From contig JAITMI010000067.1 in assembly GCA_031277435.1 (NCBI GenBank), positions 1 to 15,498 of the forward strand: DNA of 15,498 bases, read 5' to 3'. The DNA comes from Pseudomonadales bacterium (GTDB lineage: Bacteria; Pseudomonadota; Gammaproteobacteria; Pseudomonadales; Pseudohongiellaceae). The position numbers and the translations under genes were made by a program. Positions 1 through 9,008 of this stretch are shown here, in pieces. The notes below the pieces were generated by a model. The model searched no databases and was not told where the DNA came from. It worked only from the letters and a program-made list of their open reading frames with translations. Position 1 is the stretch's first letter, and each line of letters begins with the position of its first letter.

Positions 1-25
1 GTTTTGCCGTAGAGAACTTGATCAA

Positions 26-140
26 GGGTCCGCGCTGGCGGTGGCCGTGGCGAGACCCTTGTAGGCCAGGGATGGCCGGAAGGAGCCTACAGGGACGTAC
101 TTGCGGCGTGTCTCGCCACGGCCACCGCCAGCGCGGACCC
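26..140. repeat. Composite inverted-repeat (hairpin) element with 31-bp perfect arms
   Basis: Positions 26-56 and 110-140 are perfect reverse complements over 31 bp and enclose 53 bp. Inside is a second inverted repeat, 56-66 against 85-94 (pairing with one bulged base), and a small GGCCA-GGGA-TGGCC hairpin at 64-77 that competes with it. A 10-bp palindrome, CTTGATCAAG (17-26), abuts the left arm. The element starts 32 bp beyond the stop codon of the dioxygenase small-subunit gene, so a transcript of that operon would run into it. There is no T-tract, so it is not a classical intrinsic terminator, though it could stabilise or end the mRNA. The layout resembles dispersed intergenic repeats or MITE/REP-like elements of gammaproteobacteria. 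I see no clear target-site duplication and no transposase. The structure is seen directly; the repeat-family assignment is inference. Confidence 0.75.
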
Positions 141-172
141 GGCAGCTCAATCAAAATCTCTCAGCGCAAAGA

Positions 173-646
173 TCACAACGGAATCACCAGCAAAGTATCC
201 GTCTGGCGCGAATCGGTGATGACCAGCCGTTCCACAAATTTCAACTCACCTGCCTGTTCGGTGATATGGTCATGGTAAGTCCCGGTGGCGAACACGCTCA
301 TGCCGCCGTGTTGCAAGGTGCGTATTACCAGAAAATTACTGCGGCAGCGCCAGCCGCCGTCAGCGCCGGCTTGCACTTCCAGCGCGCTGATCTGGTGGCG
401 GTAACACTGCGGTTCGTAAACATTGATGCGGCGATAGCCGGTAACACGATCGCGTAACATGCCCTGGCCTTCGCAGGAATAGAGCGCCAAGGGCAGGCGC
501 GCTTGATGATTTTCGCGCGTGGTGATTGCGTAGCGCCCGGCGGCGGTAAAAAGTTCGGGCCATTCTTCCAGGCGGTCTTCATCGAGAATTTGCACGTAGC
601 GCGTGTGCAATTGCTGGATGCGCCAATGTAGCTGCCAGTCATTCAT
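173..646 (-). CDS. Aromatic-ring-hydroxylating dioxygenase, small (beta) subunit
   Basis: This is the beta subunit of a Rieske non-heme iron oxygenase. It is a structural partner with a SnoaL/NTF2-like fold and forms an alpha3beta3 oligomer with the large subunit in the cytoplasm. The 157-residue length is typical for the family. The early segment with EEWPELFT, a central NVYEPQCYRHQ stretch and the C-terminal DSRQTDTLLVIPL ending match small subunits of the terephthalate/anthranilate/salicylate oxygenase type as I remember them. The start at 646 is chosen because a GGGGGA stretch lies about 8 bases upstream. An ATG three codons earlier (655) is possible, but then the purine run directly abuts it. 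The gene overlaps the end of the large-subunit gene by 8 bp, which implies translational coupling. The family call is firm; the substrate is not determined. Confidence 0.9.
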   Translation of the reverse strand: MNDWQLHWRIQQLHTRYVQILDEDRLEEWPELFTAAGRYAITTRENHQARLPLALYSCEGQGMLRDRVTGYRRINVYEPQCYRHQISALEVQAGADGGWRCRSNFLVIRTLQHGGMSVFATGTYHDHITEQAGELKFVERLVITDSRQTDTLLVIPL

Positions 647-1856
647 CGAGTGCATCCCCCATCAGCGCGCGATAGCCTTGCCAGAAGCCGCGCACCGTCG
701 TTTCGTTGGCGCGTGAATCGGTGACGCTGGCAATGCCGCTGCCGCCCATCAAAAGTAGCGCCTGTTCGTCATCGGCGCTGCCCGCGATGCCGCGCTGCAC
801 GTATTCGCCAATCACGCCATCTTCCATCGACACGTAACCCGCCGGGCCGATCAAATTGCTCTGGCGCAGGCGCAAGGTGCGCAGCTCGGGGTCGTCATCG
901 GCGTAGCCGAACACGGTCCAGTGCAATTCGCTACGATCTGGACCAAGCGGTACCAATTGGCGCATGGCCAGCGTGTTATAAATCTGCTGATGCACGCAGG
1001 CGGGGAAGATCGACTGGATCGCCACCGTAATGCCGTCGGCGAATTCGAGCCGATGGTCCAAGAGTTGCGGCCCTTCAAGGCCGATGTCCGGCATGACGGA
1101 ACGTAATTCCTTGGCGTCGTATTCGCCTTCGCGCAGCGAGGCGCCGATGGAATAATTCATGGTATTCCAGCCATCGTGATTGACGAGCAGGCCGCCGCCC
1201 ATCGTCAGCCGGTTCAGTTTGAAGGTGGCGTAGAAGGCATGCAGGATCGTTGCATGGTAGGAATCGCGCGCGTTTTCGGCGTACAGCTTCCAGTTGTTAT
1301 GCAGCACTTGATGATAATAGCCGAGCACTTCCACGGGTTTATGGAACACACGTTGCAATTGCCGGCGCATATCCGGGCCAAGATAAGTCGCCAAAGGTTC
1401 CACGTCGCTCGACAGCGTGCCGAATACCACGCCGCAAAAAATCTCGATGCGTACCGGCGTCAAGCCATGTTCACTCTTGTTGAAACACGCAGGCATACCG
1501 CCTTTGCCTTCAATGCCTTTCTCGAAAGGCACCAGCCGCAAACGGCCATCGAGGTAATAACTCCAGCCATGATAGAGGCAGCGCAAAGTTGGCGCTTTGC
1601 CGCGCGGCTCAACGCATACCAGAGCGCCTTTGTGGCGGCAGCGATTCACCAGGGCTCTTACCGCGCCATCATCGCCGCGCACGACGACGATTGGCGTTGC
1701 GCCAATTTGGGTGGTGACATAACTGCCAGCGTCCGGCACTTCCACGTCGAGACACAAATAATGCCAGGTGGGGCCGTGGAAAATACGCTCTTGCTCGATG
1801 CGATACAGCGCCGGATCGTGCAGGTAGCGGTAAGGAATACGCGACGTATCAGTCAT
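639..1856 (-). CDS. Aromatic-ring-hydroxylating dioxygenase, large (alpha) subunit, Rieske [2Fe-2S]
   Basis: This is the catalytic subunit of a Rieske oxygenase, which dihydroxylates or hydroxylates an aromatic ring using O2 and electrons from a ferredoxin or reductase. Numbered from the ATG at 1856 (405 aa), the Rieske motif C-x-H-x17-C-x2-H is formed by C73, H75, C93 and H96. The mononuclear iron site is D198-x2-H201-x4-H206, with D346 (in SMEDG) as the likely carboxylate ligand. The C-terminal GPAGYVSMEDG and RGFWQGYRALMG segments resemble terephthalate (TphA2), anthranilate (AndAc) and salicylate 5-hydroxylase (NagG) large subunits from memory, so the substrate is probably a carboxylated aromatic. 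A GTG at 1868 overlapping the upstream stop codon (GTGA) is an alternative start that adds four residues; neither start has a strong ribosome binding site. The gene lies between the transporter and beta-subunit genes, with no electron-transfer gene beside it. Confidence 0.93.
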   Translation of the reverse strand: MTDTSRIPYRYLHDPALYRIEQERIFHGPTWHYLCLDVEVPDAGSYVTTQIGATPIVVVRGDDGAVRALVNRCRHKGALVCVEPRGKAPTLRCLYHGWSYYLDGRLRLVPFEKGIEGKGGMPACFNKSEHGLTPVRIEIFCGVVFGTLSSDVEPLATYLGPDMRRQLQRVFHKPVEVLGYYHQVLHNNWKLYAENARDSYHATILHAFYATFKLNRLTMGGGLLVNHDGWNTMNYSIGASLREGEYDAKELRSVMPDIGLEGPQLLDHRLEFADGITVAIQSIFPACVHQQIYNTLAMRQLVPLGPDRSELHWTVFGYADDDPELRTLRLRQSNLIGPAGYVSMEDGVIGEYVQRGIAGSADDEQALLLMGGSGIASVTDSRANETTVRGFWQGYRALMGDALDE

Positions 1857-1864
1857 TATAAAAC

Positions 1865-3169
1865 TCACGCACTATGGCGCCCGGCGCCATAGTAACGGCG
1901 CCCCACCAGATAAATGGCCAGCGCGGCCACCAGCATCGGCAGCGCGGCCACTTGCATCAGCGACGCATAACTCCAGCCCCAACTGAGCAAATAACCGGCG
2001 GCGACGGGGCCGAGGATGGAACCAAAGCGGCCAATGCCCAGCGCCCAGCCAACGCCGGTTGAGCGCATCCGCACTGGATAAAACAGCACCGCGAAACCGT
2101 TGATGCTTTTTTGCGCGCCGCTGACGCAAAAGCCGGCGCAAAACGTAGCCGCCGCCAAGGAGGCCGCCGAGGCCAAGCCCATCAGCGCCACGAACACGGT
2201 GCCGCCAAGATAAAGCCCCGCCAACACCAGACACGGGTTGTAGCGATCCATCAAGGGCCCCGACAGCAAACCGGCGACGATGCCGCCCCAGGAAATCAAA
2301 GTGCTCATCAACACCGCATCCTGCCGCGCAAGGCCGGCGTCGGTGAACAAAGTCGGTAGCCAATTCTGTAAAAAATAAAACACCATCAAGTTACAAAAAA
2401 ATACCAGCCACAGCAGCAAAGTCCCCTGCCGGCGTTCTTCATGGAATAGTGCGGTTACCGGCAGCCTGCCTTCGGCGCGCCGCCATAGCAGTGGCGTAGT
2501 AGCATCGTGCAGCGGGTTGATACGCGCGAGCTGCGCATGAACGCCGCGTTCATCCTGCTTGCGTTCCAGTAAAAATTGCAGCGACTCCGGCAACAGCCGC
2601 ATCAGGAATGGCAAGAGCAGCAAAGGCAGCACCGCGCCGGTCAAAAATACCGGGCGCCAGCCCACGCTGTCGAGCACGGCGGTCAATAGGCCGCCGATGA
2701 TGGAACCGAGCGAAAAACCGCAGAACATCAGAATGGTCAAGGTGGCGCGTAAACGGCGTGGGCAATATTCGCCGGTCAAGGCCAGCGCGTTCGGCATGGC
2801 CCCGCCGAGGCCAATGCCGGCGAGAAAACGCCACAGCATCAAATCCGTTACACCTTGCGCGAAGGCCGTCAGCAAGGTGAACACGGCGAACAAGGCCACG
2901 CAGCACAAAATGCAGAAACGGCGGCCGTAGTAATCCGCCAACACGCCCACGCACAGCAAGCCAACCATCAAGCCAACGAGCGAAGCCGAAAATACCGGCC
3001 CCAATTGCTCGCTCGGAATTTCCCATTCCTTACTCAAGGCCGGCCCCAAATAGCCGATCACTTGCGTATCGAACCCATCCAACAGCACCACCAGCGAGCA
3101 CAGAATAATGACCCGCCACTGCAAAGGGCTGAGCCGCCATTGGTCGAGCAAATCGTCGGGAGTTGTCAT
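1865..3169 (-). CDS. MFS transporter, aromatic acid:H+ symporter (AAHS) type
   Basis: This 434-residue inner-membrane protein has about 12 hydrophobic segments in two six-helix halves (roughly residues 18-200 and 245-425), separated by a charged cytoplasmic loop around residues 200-245. The first helix carries DGFD (D31-D34), the signature of AAHS transporters such as PcaK and BenK. The loop between helices 2 and 3 has LADYYGRR, the MFS motif A. An R-x2-G pattern (WRFLAGIGLGGAMPN) lies in helix 4. It probably imports an aromatic carboxylate with protons. It is first in the operon and its stop codon meets the start region of the dioxygenase large subunit, so its substrate is likely the dioxygenase substrate. 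No good Shine-Dalgarno sequence precedes the ATG at 3169. The family is confident; the specific substrate is inference. Confidence 0.9.
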   Translation of the reverse strand: MTTPDDLLDQWRLSPLQWRVIILCSLVVLLDGFDTQVIGYLGPALSKEWEIPSEQLGPVFSASLVGLMVGLLCVGVLADYYGRRFCILCCVALFAVFTLLTAFAQGVTDLMLWRFLAGIGLGGAMPNALALTGEYCPRRLRATLTILMFCGFSLGSIIGGLLTAVLDSVGWRPVFLTGAVLPLLLLPFLMRLLPESLQFLLERKQDERGVHAQLARINPLHDATTPLLWRRAEGRLPVTALFHEERRQGTLLLWLVFFCNLMVFYFLQNWLPTLFTDAGLARQDAVLMSTLISWGGIVAGLLSGPLMDRYNPCLVLAGLYLGGTVFVALMGLASAASLAAATFCAGFCVSGAQKSINGFAVLFYPVRMRSTGVGWALGIGRFGSILGPVAAGYLLSWGWSYASLMQVAALPMLVAALAIYLVGRRYYGAGRHSA

Positions 3170-3217
3170 TGTTATACGTTATGCCAAGCACGAAGGATGC
3201 GCTGAGCTTAACCGGGC

Positions 3218-3248
3218 TTGCCTGCGGCAACAACAGTAAATGCGGCAA
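3218..3248. promoter_or_regulatory. Possible operator: repeated TGCGGCAA and small palindrome upstream of the transporter operon
   Basis: The 94-bp gap between the PIN toxin gene and the transporter gene holds two direct copies of TGCGGCAA (3223-3230 and 3241-3248) whose starts are 18 bp apart. The first copy is also half of an inverted repeat TTGCC-TGC-GGCAA (3218-3230). Their place 49-79 bp upstream of the transporter start is suitable for a regulator site. I cannot recognise the regulator, and no convincing -35/-10 pair was found in this gap. Confidence 0.25.
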
Positions 3249-3263
3249 GTAAGAAGCGTTAAC

Positions 3264-3683
3264 TTAGACCCCAAGCTGCTCCAATGCTTGGCGTGCAGTG
3301 GTGATGGCAATGCCCTCAAAGCGTTCCAGCACGAGTAAATCCTGATCTCCCGAGACGATCAAATCGGCCTGCGCGGCCAACGCCAACGCAAGTACATGAT
3401 CGTCGTCCGCATCGCGGCATATTGGATGCACAAGTGGCGCGGCCTCAATGATCTCAACCGCGCAAGTATAGTCACGCAGCACATCAGCCGCCTGCCAACC
3501 AATGGCCGATAGCTGCTTGGCCAAAGCGGGACGGCTGAGCACGCCGGATAGTTCTTCAAGCAAAACCACACTGCTGTAAATATGCAGGTTCGCTTGTTGC
3601 CGTACTTTTTGGAACAGTTGATACGGAGCGCCGCGCCACAACAATGCTGAGATAACGACATTGGTGTCAAAAACGATACGCAT
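3264..3683 (-). CDS. PIN-domain ribonuclease, toxin of a type II toxin-antitoxin pair
   Basis: This 139-residue protein is of the 'putative toxin-antitoxin system toxin component, PIN family' type (COG1569-like). PIN domains are Mg2+-dependent RNases that cut RNA and are silenced by a cognate antitoxin. The expected acidic residues are present: D6 in the opening MRIVFDTNVV, E44 in LLEELS, the acid cluster D91-D95 (DADDDH), and D113 in SGDQDLL. The length and domain are complete. The gene starts 26 bp after the stop codon of the small antitoxin-like gene, the usual antitoxin-first order, with GAG about 7 bases before the ATG. The RNase fold is confidently recognised. Its RNA target is unknown, and a plain housekeeping RNase role cannot be excluded. 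Confidence 0.87.
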   Translation of the reverse strand: MRIVFDTNVVISALLWRGAPYQLFQKVRQQANLHIYSSVVLLEELSGVLSRPALAKQLSAIGWQAADVLRDYTCAVEIIEAAPLVHPICRDADDDHVLALALAAQADLIVSGDQDLLVLERFEGIAITTARQALEQLGV

Positions 3684-3709
3684 GATATCTCGCCGTGGTT
3701 GCCGCGATA

Positions 3710-3946
3710 TTACCGATTACGGCGTTCAAGACGAACGGCGGCGATTTCTTTAGCGATTTCGTGCTCACTCATCGGTGGTCCCGCGGTGCGTTCAAGGGCT
3801 GGAGCAATGGACAGGAGCCGGTCAAGCGCCGCGCTTTTGCGTGATTTGGATGCCAAAAACTCCACGAAGTCCTCTACTTCGGCCACCTGTTGCGGCGCGA
3901 GTGCGCGGATTTTCACTAGCAAATTTTGTTCGGCGCTCGCATTCAT
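3710..3946 (-). CDS. Small antitoxin-like protein (DUF2281-like), partner of the PIN toxin
   Basis: This 78-residue acidic protein has AEVEDFVEFLASK near residues 21-33, the pattern of DUF2281-type antitoxins, and a basic C-terminal tail ending RLERRNR. Proteins of this type usually sit directly upstream of PIN toxins and are thought to bind and neutralise them, often repressing their own promoter. The start at 3946 is supported by GGAGAA (3953-3958), six bases upstream. The reading frame continues upstream another 41 codons, but that part looks like chance coding and would duplicate no known domain. The gene lies about 120 bp downstream of the suc-operon terminator, so it needs its own promoter. 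A weak candidate (TTGTTT, 17-bp spacer, GAAAAT) is readable on the minus strand in the 3990-4035 region. Confidence 0.75.
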   Translation of the reverse strand: MNASAEQNLLVKIRALAPQQVAEVEDFVEFLASKSRKSAALDRLLSIAPALERTAGPPMSEHEIAKEIAAVRLERRNR

Positions 3947-4065
3947 CGCGGCTTCTCCATGAGCAACAAGGATCGTAAGGCAAAGCAGCCATACCCGGTT
4001 GCTGGCCATTTTCGCGTTGTTTGAGTGGAAAAACAATGCGATGCCCGCATAGCGTAAACAGCCCA

Positions 4066-4096
4066 ACAAAAAGCCCGCGCGAGGCGGGCTTTTTGT
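4066..4096. terminator. Strong bidirectional rho-independent terminator after sucD
   Basis: A 13-bp perfect stem (4066-4078 against 4084-4096) with a 5-base loop has a GC-rich core, AGCCCGC/GCGGGCT, flanked by A5 and T5 runs. Read on the minus strand it lies 21 bp after the sucD stop codon and gives a hairpin followed by a U-tract, so it ends the suc transcript. The A/T symmetry makes it function on the plus strand as well. It insulates the toxin-antitoxin module from the TCA operon. Confidence 0.92.
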
Positions 4097-4116
4097 GTAG
4101 CGCGTAAACGAACGGT

Positions 4117-4992
4117 TTACTTCCAGCCCGTTGCCTGCTTTAACCCATTACCGATTTCAGCGAGGCTGCGCACGGTGGTGACGCCGGCGTCTTGCAGCGC
4201 GGCGAATTTTTCGGCGGCGGTGCCTTTGCCGCCGGCGATGATGGCGCCGGCGTGGCCCATGCGTTTACCGGCGGGGGCGGTGACGCCGGCAATGTAGGAC
4301 ACTACCGGCTTGGTGACCTTCGCCTTGATGAAGGCGGCGGCTTCTTCCTCGGCGCTGCCGCCGATTTCGCCGATCATGACGATGGCTTCGGTTTGCGCGT
4401 CATCCTGCAAGAGTTTGAGGATGTCGATGAAGTTGGAGCCGGGGATCGGGTCGCCGCCGATGCCGACGCAGGTGGATTGGCCGAAGCCGTAATCGGTGGT
4501 TTGCTTGACCGCTTCGTAAGTAAGCGTGCCGGAGCGCGACACGATGCCGACTTTGCCGGGCAAATGAATGTGGCCGGGCATGATGCCAATCTTGCATTCG
4601 CCGGGGGTGATGACACCGGGGCAGTTGGGGCCGATCAGGCGCACGCCAAGTTCGTCGCACTTGACCTTGACGTACAGCATGTCGAGCGTGGGGATGCCTT
4701 CGGTGATGCACACGATCAGTTTGATGCCGGAAAAGGCGGCTTCCAGAATCGAATCCTTGCAGAACGGCGCGGGCACGTAGATGACTGAGGCATCGGCGCC
4801 GGTTTCCGCCACCGCTTCGTCCACGGTGTTGAACACCGGCAGGCCGAGGTGTTTTTGACCGCCTTTGCCCGGCGTTACGCCGCCAACCATCTTGGTACCG
4901 TAAGCAATTGCTTGTTCGGAATGAAAGGTGCCCTGCGAGCCGGTGAAACCCTGGCAGATAACCTTGGTGTTCTTGTTGATGAGAATGCTCAT
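4117..4992 (-). CDS. sucD: Succinyl-CoA synthetase, alpha subunit
   Basis: This is the alpha subunit of succinyl-CoA synthetase (ADP/GDP-forming), which converts succinyl-CoA, phosphate and NDP to succinate, CoA and NTP in the TCA cycle. The 291-residue length is as expected. The N-terminal CoA-binding Rossmann domain begins [20 protein letters not shown]. The phosphorylated histidine is H247 in [13 protein letters not shown], equivalent to His246 in E. coli. The IGPNCPGVI segment is also typical. The gene overlaps sucC by 4 bp (ATGA), so the two subunits are translationally coupled. It is the last gene of the suc operon and is followed by a strong terminator. Confidence 0.98.
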   Translation of the reverse strand: MSILINKNTKVICQGFTGSQGTFHSEQAIAYGTKMVGGVTPGKGGQKHLGLPVFNTVDEAVAETGADASVIYVPAPFCKDSILEAAFSGIKLIVCITEGIPTLDMLYVKVKCDELGVRLIGPNCPGVITPGECKIGIMPGHIHLPGKVGIVSRSGTLTYEAVKQTTDYGFGQSTCVGIGGDPIPGSNFIDILKLLQDDAQTEAIVMIGEIGGSAEEEAAAFIKAKVTKPVVSYIAGVTAPAGKRMGHAGAIIAGGKGTAAEKFAALQDAGVTTVRSLAEIGNGLKQATGWK

Positions 4993-6158
4993 TTGGCGCC
5001 TCCGGCTGCTTTTACTACCTGTTCAGCCGCGTCGGTGAGACTCTTGGCGGCGATGATGTTCAGACCGCTCTCGGCCAGCACTTTGGCGCCAAGCTCGGCG
5101 TTGTTGCCTTCCAGACGCACGACTACCGGCACTTTTACGCCCACTTCGGCCACCGCGGCGATGATGCCTTCGGCGATCAGGTCGCAGCGCACGATGCCGC
5201 CGAAAATGTTGACCAGTACCGCTTTGACGTTGTGGTCGGAAAGGATGATTTTGAACGCTTCGGTCACGCGCTCTTTGGTGGCGCCGCCGCCCACGTCGAG
5301 GAAGTTGGCTGGCTGGCCGCCGTGCAGTTTGACGATGTCCATGGTGCCCATCGCGAGACCAGCGCCGTTGACCATGCAACCGATATTGCCTTCGAGCGCC
5401 ACGTAATTGAGTTCCCACGCCGCGGCGTGCGCTTCGCGGGCGTCATCTTGCGAGGGGTCGTGCATGGCGCGCAATTTAGGCTGGCGGAACAGCGCGTTGC
5501 CGTCGATGTTCAGCTTGGCGTCGAGGCAATGCAGATTGCCGGCCTTGGTAATCACCAGCGGGTTGATTTCGAGCAGCGACAAGTCGCAGTCGAGGAACAG
5601 TTTGCTCAGGCCGAGAAAAATCGTGGTGAACTGTTTGATCTGGTCGCCCTGCAAGCCGAGTTTGAAGGCCAGTTCGCGGCCTTGGAAGGGCTGCGCGCCA
5701 ACCAGAGGATCAACGGTGGCTTTGAGAATTTTTTCCGGCGTTTCGTGCGCCACTTTCTCGATTTCCACGCCGCCTTCGGTGGAGGCCATGAACACCACTC
5801 TACGCGAGGAGCGATCCACCACCGCGCCCAGGTACAGTTCCTTGGCGATGTCGGTGCAGGCTTCCACCAGGATTTTGCTCACTGGCTGGCCATTTTTATC
5901 CGTTTGGTAGGTAACGAGATTCTTGCCCAGCCATTGCTTGGCGAAGGCTTTGATGTCGTCCTTGTTTTTGACCAGCTTGACGCCGCCGGCCTTGCCGCGG
6001 CCACCGGCATGTACTTGGGCTTTTACCACCCATTCATTACCGCCGATCTTGTCCGCCGCCTCGGCTGCTTCTTCCGGCGTGGCGCAGGCGAAGCCCTTGG
6101 ATACGGGCAAGCCGTATTCGGCGAACAATTGTTTGCCCTGGTATTCATGCAGATTCAT
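4989..6158 (-). CDS. sucC: Succinyl-CoA synthetase, beta subunit
   Basis: This is the beta subunit of succinyl-CoA synthetase, which binds the nucleotide and succinate and provides the heterodimer interface with SucD. At 389 residues it nearly equals the E. coli protein. It opens [18 protein letters not shown], followed by the ATP-grasp domain with [15 protein letters not shown] (about residues 51-65). The metal and nucleotide region contains LLEINPLV, and the C-terminal ligase domain contains [11 protein letters not shown]. The gene is 31 bp downstream of lpd and overlaps sucD by 4 bp. Placement directly after the 2-oxoglutarate dehydrogenase genes lets the product succinyl-CoA be used by the next enzyme from the same transcript. 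Confidence 0.98.
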   Translation of the reverse strand: MNLHEYQGKQLFAEYGLPVSKGFACATPEEAAEAADKIGGNEWVVKAQVHAGGRGKAGGVKLVKNKDDIKAFAKQWLGKNLVTYQTDKNGQPVSKILVEACTDIAKELYLGAVVDRSSRRVVFMASTEGGVEIEKVAHETPEKILKATVDPLVGAQPFQGRELAFKLGLQGDQIKQFTTIFLGLSKLFLDCDLSLLEINPLVITKAGNLHCLDAKLNIDGNALFRQPKLRAMHDPSQDDAREAHAAAWELNYVALEGNIGCMVNGAGLAMGTMDIVKLHGGQPANFLDVGGGATKERVTEAFKIILSDHNVKAVLVNIFGGIVRCDLIAEGIIAAVAEVGVKVPVVVRLEGNNAELGAKVLAESGLNIIAAKSLTDAAEQVVKAAGGAK

Positions 6159-6189
6159 GAGAGAAAACCTTTGTCATTGAAGGAAAAAA

Positions 6190-7698
<1,509 letters not shown>

Positions 7699-7714
7699 TT
7701 ATTAACTGAAAAGT

Positions 7715-8941
7715 TCAGACTTCGAGGAAGATACGCGCCGGATCTTCCAACAGTTCCTTGATGACCACCAAAAACTGCACCGCTTCCTTGCCGTCGATCA
7801 TGCGATGATCGTAGGACAGGGCAAGGTACATCATCGGCAGAATCTTGACTTCGCCATTCACCGCCATCGGCCGTTCCTGAATTTTATGCATACCCAAAAT
7901 CGCGGTTTGCGGCGGGTTGAGGATCGGCGTGGAGAGCAGCGAACCGAATACGCCGCCGTTGGAAATGGTGAAGGTGCCGCCGCTCATTTCCTCGATGCTG
8001 AGTTTGCCATCACGCGCCTTGAGGCCGAAATCGCCGATGGTTTTTTCAATTTCGGCGAGGCTGAGCGCGTCGGCGTCGCGCAGTACCGGCACTACCAGGC
8101 CGCGCGGCGAGGATACTGCTACGCCGATGTCCTGATAGCCGTGATAAATGATGTCGTTGCCGTCGATCGAGGCGTTGACCGCCGGGAAACGCTTGAGCGC
8201 TTCCACCGCGGCGCGCACGAAGAAGGACATGAAGCCCAGGCGCACGCCATTGTGTTTTTTCTCAAATAAATCCTTGTAGCGCGCGCGCAGCGCCATCACT
8301 TCCGCCATGTTCACTTCGTTGAAGGTGGTGAGCATGGCGGTGCTTTGCGTGGCTTGCAAAAGACGCTCGGCCACCTTGGCGCGCAAGCGGGTCATCGGCA
8401 CGCGCTGTTCTGGGCGAGCGCCAGATGGCGGCGGCGCGACCGGCGCTGGCGCCGCAACTGGCGCGGGCGCGGCGGGTTTGGTTTCCGTGGCGGGCTTGGC
8501 GCCGCCGATGAAGGTGATGACATCTTCCTTGGTGATGCGTCCGTCCTTGCCGGTGCTGGGCACCGAGTTGGGATCGAGCCGGTTTTCCTCGATCAATTTA
8601 CGCGCGGCGGGGCTCATCAATACTTCGATGTTGCTCTTGTCGGTATCCGCCACCACGGGCGCTTCGAGCTTGGCCGGCGCGGGCGCGGCGGCGGCAGCCG
8701 TGGCGCCGGCTTCAATCACCGCCAGCACTTCATTGCTGGTGATGGTGGCGCCTTGCGGTTTGAGGATGCTCTTGAGCACGCCGTCGGCGGGCGCGACGAC
8801 TTCGAGCAGCACTTTGTCGGTTTCGATATCGACGATCAATTCGTCGCGCGCGACTTGCTGCCCTTCCTTTTTGTACCAGGTGGCGATGGTGCCATCGGGC
8901 ACCGATTCCGGCAGCGTGGGAGCTTTGATCTCAATGGCCAT
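7715..8941 (-). CDS. sucB: Dihydrolipoyllysine succinyltransferase (E2 of 2-oxoglutarate dehydrogenase)
   Basis: This is the E2 core enzyme that accepts the succinyl group from E1 on its lipoyl arm and transfers it to CoA. Residues 1-77 are one lipoyl domain, with the lipoylated lysine K43 in ETDKVLLEV. An Ala/Pro-rich linker follows (roughly 80-100), then the peripheral-subunit-binding domain around 106-150 ([22 protein letters not shown]). A second Pro/Ala-rich linker near 153-175 leads to the catalytic domain. The catalytic histidine and aspartate are H379 and D383 in [10 protein letters not shown] single lipoyl domain and 408 residues are typical for the succinyl rather than acetyl transferase. 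The start is supported by AGGAA about 5 bases upstream. It lies 67 bp after sucA and precedes lpd. Confidence 0.97.
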   Translation of the reverse strand: MAIEIKAPTLPESVPDGTIATWYKKEGQQVARDELIVDIETDKVLLEVVAPADGVLKSILKPQGATITSNEVLAVIEAGATAAAAAPAPAKLEAPVVADTDKSNIEVLMSPAARKLIEENRLDPNSVPSTGKDGRITKEDVITFIGGAKPATETKPAAPAPVAAPAPVAPPPSGARPEQRVPMTRLRAKVAERLLQATQSTAMLTTFNEVNMAEVMALRARYKDLFEKKHNGVRLGFMSFFVRAAVEALKRFPAVNASIDGNDIIYHGYQDIGVAVSSPRGLVVPVLRDADALSLAEIEKTIGDFGLKARDGKLSIEEMSGGTFTISNGGVFGSLLSTPILNPPQTAILGMHKIQERPMAVNGEVKILPMMYLALSYDHRMIDGKEAVQFLVVIKELLEDPARIFLEV

Positions 8942-8954
8942 GTCGTTTCCTATG

Positions 8955-8981
8955 GGGATAGTCTGAATAGGGATAGTCTGA
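8955..8981. repeat. Short tandem duplication in the sucA-sucB spacer
   Basis: The 12-mer GGGATAGTCTGA occurs twice (8955-8966 and 8970-8981) at a 15-bp period in the untranslated spacer between sucA and sucB, just upstream of the sucB ribosome binding site. A simple local duplication is the likely origin. No function is evident, although it lengthens the spacer. Confidence 0.7.
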
Positions 8982-9008
8982 GTTCAATCAGGTGGCTTAA
9001 AAAACGCT

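Noticed and set aside
26..140. Reading the left-edge repeat as a CRISPR array or integron attC site
   Set aside because: There is only one inverted pair and no regularly spaced direct repeats, no cas gene, and no attC-type core sites or integrase in the window.
18..457. Plus-strand frames of 86 and 118 codons at the left edge
   Set aside because: They run through the inverted-repeat element and antisense to the dioxygenase beta gene, and have no recognisable protein features.
3947..4069. In-frame N-terminal extension of the antitoxin, with a hydrophobic stretch that looks like a signal peptide
   Set aside because: A good ribosome site precedes the ATG at 3946, antitoxins of this type are cytoplasmic, and the extension reaches into the terminator hairpin.
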